DNA from: Paenibacillus sp. GM2
GTDB taxonomy: Bacteria; Bacillota; Bacilli; Paenibacillales; Paenibacillaceae
Reading direction: 5' to 3'
DNA length: 64,000 nucleotides
Assembly: GCF_900069005.2 (NCBI RefSeq)
Contig: NZ_LN831279.1
Coordinates: 2,808,961-2,872,960 of the forward strand
In this document: in pieces, positions 58,139 to 64,000 of the stretch
Position numbering within the stretch: the stretch's first letter is position 1
Layout of the letters: every line of letters begins with the position of its first letter
Notes under the pieces: generated by a model
Databases searched by the model: none
The model's input: only the letters and a program-made list of their open reading frames with translations
Told to the model about the DNA's origin: nothing
Made by a program: the position numbers and the translations under genes

Positions 58139-58723
58139 TTAATCAGCTAGCTGCAGAAGGATCCCCGACACCACGTTATCTGCAAAAGAGCGCTCCGGAC
58201 GAGACTTCAACATTACTGTCAATCCAATTAAAGAGACTACCAATGTCTGTGCCAGAGCCTTGGCATTAGGCCGGGGGTTAAGTTCCCCTGATTGAATTCC
58301 CCGTTCTATAGCCTCCTGAAAAATGACCGTCAGGTACATCTGATGCTCCCTCGTAAGAATTTCAAACTTTTCATCATGGGGCGCAAGCTCCACCATCGTA
58401 TTGAGACAAAAGCATCCCCGGTTGATTTTCTCCGCATAGGCCTGTCCAACCACTCCTTCAAGAAAGATGCGGAATGCTTCTCGGATAGATGGGTGATTAT
58501 GAAACTGCGCTCTAATCATAGAGGCATGCATTTGTGTATATTTGCGCAGCGCAGCTTCAAACAGTCCCTTCTTATCGCCAAATGCCGCATATAGGCTAGG
58601 TCGCTGAATCCCCATTCTGGATGTCAAATCGCTTAAAGAGGTAGCTTCAAACCCCTTCTCCCAAAAAATCTGCATCGCTGCATCCAACGCTTGTTCCTCA
58701 TCAAACTCACGAAGCCTGGCCAA
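58139..58723 (-). CDS. TetR-family repressor
   Basis: 194-residue repressor. The N-terminal HTH is ALDAAMQIFWEKGFEATSLSDLTSRMGIQRPSLYAAFGDKKGLF (about residues 8-52). The C-terminal domain resembles the TetR_C group found with MFS exporters (GCFCLNTMVELA, near 108). The frame is open to ATG 58741, which has no ribosome binding site. TTG 58723 has a GGGGG run 7 nt upstream and gives (L)ARLREFDEEQAL, the usual family start. It is divergent from the MFS gene at 58885, and the AT-rich 160-bp gap (with ATCGATCAGTATATAT near 58746) probably contains the operator. Confidence 0.87.
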   Translation of the reverse strand: MARLREFDEEQALDAAMQIFWEKGFEATSLSDLTSRMGIQRPSLYAAFGDKKGLFEAALRKYTQMHASMIRAQFHNHPSIREAFRIFLEGVVGQAYAEKINRGCFCLNTMVELAPHDEKFEILTREHQMYLTVIFQEAIERGIQSGELNPRPNAKALAQTLVVSLIGLTVMLKSRPERSFADNVVSGILLQLAD

Positions 58724-58884
58724 TTCTATTCCCCCAAACATTTTATATCGATCAGTATATATTAATGTTATACAACAGGCTTCTTAATGTCAAATACATC
58801 TTGACACACCCTTATGCTTAAATATATATTTACAAAGAAACATTTTGTACTCATTGGTATAAAATATTACTACGAGGTGTAAAC

Positions 58885-60138
58885 ATGCAAAATTTTAACC
58901 CGGATTCACCTGTTATTCATAATAAGCCCGATAACCTAGCCGTAACACAAAATACAGCCGCTAAAGCTGCTGCTCCCTTGATGACGCGTCGTATAGCCAT
59001 CCTATTCGCCATCGCCTGCGGACTGGCCGTATCAAATGTTTATTATGCTCAGCCGCTGCTCGACTCCCTGGCGTATGAGTTTGGAATCTCTCATTCTTCC
59101 CTCGGCATCGTAATCACGGTGACTCAAATTTGTTATGCACTTGGGCTGTTTCTGCTGGTTCCGCTCGGCGACTTATTGAATCAGCGCCGACTGATCGTCG
59201 TCATGATGCTCCTCTCTGTTGCCGCTCTGGCCATTATTGGAACCGCTCCTGCCGTGCCGGTTCTGTTCCTTGGCCTAGCAATTATGGGTCTGCTCGCAGT
59301 TGTAACCCAGGTGCTTGTGTCATTCGCTTCAACCCTTGCAGCCCCGTCCGAACGAGGGAGTGTCGTCGGCTTTGTAACCAGCGGAGTAGTTATTGGAATT
59401 CTATTGGCAAGAACCGTTGCAGGTGTCCTGACTGATCTTGCTGGCTGGCGTTCGGTCTATCTTACCTCTGCAGCCTTAATGCTCATGATAGTTAGTGTTA
59501 TCTATTGGGTAATGCCACAACCTGGCAGATTGGAAAAGAATTCGCTCTCCTATTTGCAACTGCTCCATTCGGTGCTGCAATTATTTGTAGAAGAGCATAT
59601 CCTGCGGATTCGAGCCATTTTAGCAATGCTGATCTTTACAGCATTTAGCACATTATGGACTTCGCTGGTATTGCCGCTTAGTTCACCCCCGCATTCTCTG
59701 TCACATACCGCTATAGGCGCTTTCGGCCTGGCTGGCGTAACAGGAGCATTGGCAGCTGCTCGAGCAGGGAGGCTTGCCGATCACGGGTGGGGACAGAGAA
59801 CAACCGGCGTTGCTCTGTTCCTGCTAACGGTATCGTGGCTGCCTATCAATGAGTTGAAGCATTCGCTTGTGTTCTTGGTTCTTGGCGTTATTCTGCTTGA
59901 TGCAGCCGTACAGGCTGTACATGTCACGAACCAGAGCTTGATCTTCAACGTCCGCCCCGAAGCAAGAAGCCGTCTGACCGCAGCCTACATGATTTTCTAT
60001 TCCATCGGAAGCGCCACCGGGTCGATTGCTTCAACCAAGCTTTATGCCTATGGGGGCTGGAATGCGGTTTGCTTGTTTGGCGCTGCCGTAAGTGGAATAG
60101 CTCTTATCTTCTGGGCAATAACTCGCCGTTTGTCATAA
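58885..60138 (+). CDS. MFS transporter (YnfM/arabinose-efflux-like)
   Basis: Twelve-segment major-facilitator exporter of 417 residues. The N-terminus has a 30-residue polar extension, then IACGLAVSNVYYAQPLLDSLAYEFGIS, typical of the YnfM/YgaY-like subgroup. The loop 2-3 motif is PLGDLLNQRRLIVVMM. TACGAGGTG lies about 7 nt before the ATG. It is divergent from the TetR repressor, so it is most likely an inducible drug or metabolite exporter. The substrate is unknown. Confidence 0.86.
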   Translation: MQNFNPDSPVIHNKPDNLAVTQNTAAKAAAPLMTRRIAILFAIACGLAVSNVYYAQPLLDSLAYEFGISHSSLGIVITVTQICYALGLFLLVPLGDLLNQRRLIVVMMLLSVAALAIIGTAPAVPVLFLGLAIMGLLAVVTQVLVSFASTLAAPSERGSVVGFVTSGVVIGILLARTVAGVLTDLAGWRSVYLTSAALMLMIVSVIYWVMPQPGRLEKNSLSYLQLLHSVLQLFVEEHILRIRAILAMLIFTAFSTLWTSLVLPLSSPPHSLSHTAIGAFGLAGVTGALAAARAGRLADHGWGQRTTGVALFLLTVSWLPINELKHSLVFLVLGVILLDAAVQAVHVTNQSLIFNVRPEARSRLTAAYMIFYSIGSATGSIASTKLYAYGGWNAVCLFGAAVSGIALIFWAITRRLS

Positions 60139-60142
60139 AAAG

Positions 60143-60180
60143 AACATAGAAGCTGGGCCTTGGGGCCTTGCTTCTATGTT
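60143..60180. terminator. Hairpin after the MFS gene
   Basis: AACATAGAAGC pairs with GCTTCTATGTT, with an inner GGCC/GGCC step. It lies directly after the stop; there is no T-tract on the plus side. Confidence 0.6.
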
Positions 60181-60440
60181 CACGGACCGGACGGCTGTGA
60201 AGTTAAAAACCTCAAGCCAATAAACTTTTAGTTTTACTCTTTTCAACAACCATCCCCTCTTTTAATATCGGAAACTAGTTCAATCGCTCATTACTCGACT
60301 TCACGCTCATTATTCTACTCGCACTCAGTTAGCCGTTGACGATCTCTCCGCCTGTTAATGAGGCCGCGACTGCTATCCAGCATCCAGCCTACTTCGGCCC
60401 AAATTAGCTCTAGCGTAGCTCAGCCTCGGACATATGTATT

Positions 60441-60629
60441 TCTAACGAAACTACATCACGTTATTACCTCAAAAATCGTGATGATTCTAGTCTAACGAAA
60501 CACCATATCGTTATTTAGACCGGATTGAGGGTTTATTCTATATATTTGGCTCAATAACGATACTCTGTTTCGTTAGAATTTTATATCGCCTATTTTTACC
60601 CAAATAGCGATGCTCTGTTTCGTTAGAAA
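60441..60629. repeat. Palindromic-repeat cluster, 4 units (2 + 2 inverted)
   Basis: Units at 60441-60470 and 60491-60520 point one way, and units at 60551-60578 and 60601-60629 the other. Centres are 50, 62 and 50 bp apart. The outer and inner units can pair across the dyad. Confidence 0.87.
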
Positions 60630-60647
60630 TTGGTTCCGAGCAACATT

Positions 60648-60697
60648 AAGCCCTCTTGATAGTGCTTCTTCTGACAGAAGCCATCAAGAGGGCTTTT
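60648..60697. terminator. Strong hairpin terminator without an upstream gene
   Basis: AAGCCCTCTTGAT pairs with ATCAAGAGGGCTT, with GCTTCT/AGAAGC inside, followed by TTTT. It lies 20 bp past the last repeat unit and more than 500 bp from the nearest gene end. Confidence 0.8.
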
Positions 60698-61001
60698 GAA
60701 TTCCTAGCGCTTACTTTGCTCCACGCTCATTACTCCGCTCACACTCATCCTGCTCCGAGGACTGTACTTCCTTTGCAAGGGTAAACTCATACTTTCTACA
60801 AGCAGAAGAATGGACAACATAGAGAGAAGCAGCCTCCTCATCAATCAGCAATGATTTTTATCTGATTTTCATAACATCTGAATGTCTACATGCTGAAAAC
60901 ATAAGATACACCTCAGCCTATTAGACAAAAATTGCCTAACTCGGTATGATGAACTAAAGCCAGGAAATACAAAATTTTACGCATGGATCATGGAGATATA
61001 T

Positions 61002-61826
61002 ATGAAATCGGTCTATCAAAATTGGAATATGGATGCCGAGCTTCCGCTTGAAATCTATAGGATTAACAATCTATCCTTTTATCCGCACTTCCATAATGAG
61101 CTGGAATTCGTCTACGTGGAGCGAGGCGATATTATCGTCGGGGTAAATGAAGAGAAACGACGGCTGCAGGCGGGGGATATGGTCATTTGCTGCAGTAATG
61201 ATATTCACTATTATGAGAGCAAGGATCTGGAGTCTGAAGCGTTCATGCTGATCTTTAAGCCGGAGCTGATTGGTGCGGCCAAAACCTGGCCTGTTGATTT
61301 TCGCTTCGAATCGCCGTATATCGATTCCACTCAGCCGGAATTTTCACGAATTGGCGATTTACTGCGTCAAATGCTGCAAGAGAAGGAGAACGCCCGGACT
61401 GGCTACCCGATGTACATCAAAAGCTGTCTGCTGGAATTGTTCGGAACCTTGTGCAGGTATCTGCCCACCGTTCCCTTTGACCGAAGCTCCAGCCAGCGGT
61501 TTGAGAATAAACGGGCCAAAATCCATAAGATTATTTCTTTTATCGAGGCGAATTATGCGATGGACTTATCCGTTGAGATGATGTCGGAGCGGTTTGAGAT
61601 GAATCCATCCCACTTCTGCCGTTCCTTTAAAAAAGCGATCGGTATGAATTTCAAAACTTATCTCAATACGATCCGGGTGCTTATGGCGGAGCATCAGCTT
61701 GTGAACACGGATTCCAGCATCACGGATATTGCTCTGGAGTGCGGATTTGGCAGCATTCGTACTTTTAATCGAGTGTACAAAGAACTCAAGGGATGCGCTC
61801 CGTCGGATACACGCAGCTCTCAATAG
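61002..61826 (+). CDS. AraC-family transcriptional regulator
   Basis: 274-residue sugar-type regulator. The N-terminal cupin domain (SFYPHFHNELEFVYVERGDIIVGVNEE, then LQAGDMVICCSNDIHYY) binds the ligand. The C-terminal double HTH (AMDLSVEMMSERFEMNPSHFCRSFKKAIG, then SSITDIALECGFGSIRTFNRVYKELKG) binds DNA. ATG 61002 has TGGAGATAT 7 nt upstream, better than the in-frame ATG 60990. It is followed 27 bp later by a small membrane-protein gene, and it lies near the GH65/beta-PGM genes, which it may control. Confidence 0.88.
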   Translation: MKSVYQNWNMDAELPLEIYRINNLSFYPHFHNELEFVYVERGDIIVGVNEEKRRLQAGDMVICCSNDIHYYESKDLESEAFMLIFKPELIGAAKTWPVDFRFESPYIDSTQPEFSRIGDLLRQMLQEKENARTGYPMYIKSCLLELFGTLCRYLPTVPFDRSSSQRFENKRAKIHKIISFIEANYAMDLSVEMMSERFEMNPSHFCRSFKKAIGMNFKTYLNTIRVLMAEHQLVNTDSSITDIALECGFGSIRTFNRVYKELKGCAPSDTRSSQ

Positions 61827-61853
61827 AAAAGTGTTGATAAGGAGGCAATCTTC

Positions 61854-62117
61854 ATGGCTGCCATGGATAAGCTCAGCGCCACAAGGCGGTCTCGTCTTAA
61901 AAAGTCCATTCGCAAATGGATCATTTCCATTCTCGTATTTTGGGGAATATTTAAAATGTTGCTCTACCTGTTAACCGATGTTATTTTTCAATTTATATCC
62001 CTCCCGAGGCCTCATGACTTTTATATCCAATTGGCTGCCTCTGGGATCATTATTCTGTTGTCCCTCATCTTCACCAGTCTGCTCGTCAATGAGCGCAATA
62101 GTTACGAAGAGCTATAA
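61854..62117 (+). CDS. Small two-segment membrane protein
   Basis: 87 residues of unknown function. A basic N-terminus (TRRSRLKKSIRKW) is followed by two hydrophobic segments (about 23-45 and 60-77) and a polar tail. A strong GATAAGGAGGCA precedes the ATG by about 8 nt; the second ATG three codons later is an alternative. It is co-transcribed with the AraC regulator and ends before the terminator at 62134. I do not recognise the family. Confidence 0.75.
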   Translation: MAAMDKLSATRRSRLKKSIRKWIISILVFWGIFKMLLYLLTDVIFQFISLPRPHDFYIQLAASGIIILLSLIFTSLLVNERNSYEEL

Positions 62118-62133
62118 ATATGTGTAAATGCAA

Positions 62134-62195
62134 ACAGGGCTGCTCCCGATCATCTTCCGATGATGACTGAAGGACAGCCCTAATTTTGTTGTTGA
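62134..62195 (+). terminator. Terminator of the AraC operon
   Basis: AGGGCTG...CAGCCCT (62137-62181), with ATCATC/GATGAT inside, followed by TAATTTTGTTGTTG. Confidence 0.75.
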
Positions 62196-62198
62196 AGC

Positions 62199-62876
62199 CT
62201 ATAATGATGAGCTTTGCTTCAACGCCTGCAACAGCGAAGCTAAACTCAATTTTACAGTGCTATTGTATACGATATCCGCACCTGAAGCTCCCAGCAGCTC
62301 CGGATCGCCGATACCAACTGCATACATCCCCGCCGCTTTAATCGCCTCGATTCCGGCTTGGGCATCCTCGATTCCGATACAGCATCGCGGATCGGCACCT
62401 GCCAATTCTGCTCCCTTCAGAAAGATGTCGGGGGCGGGCTTGCCCGAAATCCCGTCAGGGTCCGCAATCGCATAGAAGCGGTCCGCCAGCCCAAGCGACT
62501 CCAATATTTGCGGTGCATTCTTGCTTGCCGACGTCAATACGGAGGGAACATGATGCTCTGTCAACTGATCGAGCAATTCACCAATCCCTGGGTAGACATG
62601 GTCCGGAGCAAGCCCGGCAAGCAGTGACACATAATGCTTGTTTTTGTCTGCGGCCAGCTGCTCACGATGCTTCAGCGAATACTGGTGATCCTTACGCCCA
62701 TGAACCAATATCCGCTCCAGGGATTCCATTCGGCTAATTCCCTTGAGCTGTTCGTTAAAATCACGGTCGATTTCGATTCCGATTTGCTCCGCCATCTGCT
62801 TCCAGGCCAAATAGTGATACTCTGCGGTATCGGTAATGACGCCATCCAGATCAAATAATACGGCTTGCAGTTTCAT
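62199..62876 (-). CDS. pgmB: Beta-phosphoglucomutase
   Basis: Converts beta-glucose 1-phosphate to glucose 6-phosphate. The 225-residue HAD phosphotransferase has the nucleophile motif VLFDLDGVITDTAEYHYLAWK (DxD at residues 8-10), the cap sequence LKGISRMESLERIL, TSASKNAP (motif II), the KPAPDIF Lys motif near 145 and GIEDAQAGIEAIKAAG (motif IV) near 168. ATG 62876 follows GAGGAG at 9 nt; an in-frame ATG at 62885 is less likely. It starts 1 nt after the GH65 stop. The pair degrades an alpha-linked glucobiose by inverting phosphorolysis. Confidence 0.93.
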   Translation of the reverse strand: MKLQAVLFDLDGVITDTAEYHYLAWKQMAEQIGIEIDRDFNEQLKGISRMESLERILVHGRKDHQYSLKHREQLAADKNKHYVSLLAGLAPDHVYPGIGELLDQLTEHHVPSVLTSASKNAPQILESLGLADRFYAIADPDGISGKPAPDIFLKGAELAGADPRCCIGIEDAQAGIEAIKAAGMYAVGIGDPELLGASGADIVYNSTVKLSLASLLQALKQSSSL

Positions 62877-62877
62877 G

Positions 62878-64000
62878 TTAGTCATCTCCTCTCGCTTCGG
62901 TCAGGCTAACCACCAGCACATCGTCGAAACGGTATTCCTTCCCGTAAACATTCAGCTTGACTGGAACCTGATCCGTTGCCTTGACGATAAGCCGATCCGC
63001 CGTGACCTCCAATTCCAGGCGCTGTCCTTGCCAATTGATCATAAACTCCAGCTGGCTCCAATGCTCCGGCAGCTGCGGATTTATCCTTAATTCGCCATGC
63101 AGCATTCGCATGCCCGCGAAGCCCATCACAATCACCTGCCAAATACCACCGATGGAGGCTGTATGCATTCCCAAATCAGATGACTTCATCTCGGGTCCCA
63201 GATCAATTTCACAGGCCTGCCTGAACAATCGGTAAGCGAGGGAACGATCGGCGAGATCATTGGCTAGTATCGCGTGCGTTGACAGGCTCAAGGAAGAGTC
63301 ATGGATCGTTTTCGGCTCATAGTAATTGTAATTGGCAATCTTCACATCATTGCTGAACCTGTCCTCTAACCAGTAGAAGAGGATCATCAAATCTGCCTGC
63401 TTGGACACCTGAATATCACTCAATTGCTCCAGACTGTAATCCTCAAAGATCGTATTCACATGCGTCTGATTTTTGTATTTCGTCAAGTCGATGATCCGCT
63501 TCGTCAAGTAAGTATCATCCTGTGGAATAACAAGACCCTCTCCTGGCTGGGGAAGATAGATTTTATTGATGCATTTCATCCAGGCTTCCATCGCATGCTC
63601 CAAATTCAGCAGCTCACTCAAACGATGGAATACGTCAGAATCGCTCTCCTTCAGATTACTGTAGTACTCCATAGCAAGCTGTATATTGAAATGGGCAAAA
63701 TAGTTTGTGAACGCGTTGTTATCCACATGCTCTTTATACTCATCAGGGCCGATTACATCATGAATGCAGTACTGCCCCTTTGCTTCATCCCATTCCAGAC
63801 GGCTGACCCAGAATCGGGCCGTGTCAAAAATAATCTCATAGCCATAATTCTCCATGAAGGCCCGATCGCCTGTAACCATGTAGTATTGCCATACCGCAAA
63901 GGCTACATCGGCAGTAATATGCTGCTCGATAAAGCCGGTCCAGATCTTTGTCTGCTTGCCAGTAACGATATCCACGCGGCCCCATTCCTGGGCCATCTCG
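62878..64000 (-). CDS. GH65 glycoside phosphorylase, C-terminal part (cut by window end)
   Basis: Inverting disaccharide phosphorylase of the maltose/trehalose/kojibiose/nigerose group, releasing beta-glucose 1-phosphate. About 374 C-terminal residues are seen (full length about 760). The general acid Glu is in VIGPDEYKEHVDNNAFTN, the segment KQADLMILFYWL contains the conserved KQAD, and HDSSLSLSTHAILA carries the phosphate-binding Ser. A C-terminal beta-sandwich follows. The Met at 63996 is internal, not the start. Immediate coupling to pgmB supports the call. Which disaccharide is cleaved cannot be read from this part. Confidence 0.9.
   Translation of the reverse strand, partial: EMAQEWGRVDIVTGKQTKIWTGFIEQHITADVAFAVWQYYMVTGDRAFMENYGYEIIFDTARFWVSRLEWDEAKGQYCIHDVIGPDEYKEHVDNNAFTNYFAHFNIQLAMEYYSNLKESDSDVFHRLSELLNLEHAMEAWMKCINKIYLPQPGEGLVIPQDDTYLTKRIIDLTKYKNQTHVNTIFEDYSLEQLSDIQVSKQADLMILFYWLEDRFSNDVKIANYNYYEPKTIHDSSLSLSTHAILANDLADRSLAYRLFRQACEIDLGPEMKSSDLGMHTASIGGIWQVIVMGFAGMRMLHGELRINPQLPEHWSQLEFMINWQGQRLELEVTADRLIVKATDQVPVKLNVYGKEYRFDDVLVVSLTEARGDD

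Larger units (their letters stand above)
60139..61001. other. 863-bp gene-free space with repeats and an orphan terminator
   Basis: No gene is supported. The space contains a hairpin at 60143-60180, the palindromic-repeat cluster at 60441-60629, a strong hairpin terminator at 60648-60697 with no gene before it, and an imperfect ~26-bp direct repeat (CACGCTCATTATTCTACTCG near 60302 and CACGCTCATTACTCCGCTCA near 60722). The AraC promoter must lie in the last 200 bp, but I cannot pick it. Confidence 0.7.

Overview
This 64 kb window looks like a chromosomal segment of an endospore-forming Firmicute of the Paenibacillaceae, most likely Paenibacillus or a close relative. The grounds are AddAB instead of RecBCD, a comE competence operon with divergent comER, the sporulation genes spoIIP and gpr, an hrcA-grpE-dnaK-dnaJ operon with a perfect CIRCE element, a T-box leader on leuS, and strong AAGGAGG-type ribosome binding sites. 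No rRNA operon, prophage, transposase or CRISPR array was found.

Layout. Positions 1-10.2 kb carry recombination and repair genes on the minus strand (sbcC partial, sbcD, addA, addB). Positions 10.6-18.8 kb are a mixed region: a butanediol-type dehydrogenase with a divergent LacI regulator, a MocR regulator divergent from an EamA exporter, an RlmI-like rRNA methyltransferase and a Na/Pi cotransporter-like protein. Positions 18.8-34.2 kb hold, on the minus strand, nudix, mtaB, rsmE, a site-2 protease homologue, prmA, a pocket of small unknown genes, dnaJ, dnaK, grpE, hrcA, a GNAT, hemW and lepA. Positions 41.1-53.4 kb continue the same conserved block (yqxA-like, spoIIP, gpr, rpsT, holA, ECF sigma/anti-sigma, comEC, comEB, comEA, comER). 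In Bacillus the lepA side and the spoIIP/yqxA side are adjacent. Here they are separated by about 7 kb (34.3-41.1 kb) with a cellobiose/mannobiose 2-epimerase, a GH130 phosphorylase, an acyl-ACP thioesterase, an MFS transporter, a LacI regulator and a decayed second GH130. Positions 53.5-64 kb hold leuS with its T-box, tRNA-Pro(CGG), an XRE/TPR-like regulator, a TetR-MFS pair, an AraC regulator, and a beta-phosphoglucomutase with a GH65 phosphorylase cut by the window end.

Genes acting together. AddA/AddB and SbcC/SbcD are overlapping-gene complexes. The epimerase and GH130 form a two-step phosphorolytic route for beta-1,4-mannobiose, with a promoter and an octamer-repeat operator just upstream. 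GH65 plus beta-PGM form an alpha-glucobiose phosphorolysis route. The sigma/anti-sigma pair has an ECF-type promoter in front of it, consistent with autoregulation.

The most unusual signal is non-coding. A degenerate palindromic unit (TAACGA-N9-TCGTTA inside a ~27 bp conserved core) occurs 21 times in four intergenic spaces. Units are centred 50 bp apart within an arm. Each cluster is mirror-symmetric around a 61-62 bp centre: two units one way, then two (or seven) the other way. I know of no description of this element. A second family of MITE-like elements with AGTCCGCTTTT-type ends is also scattered through the window.
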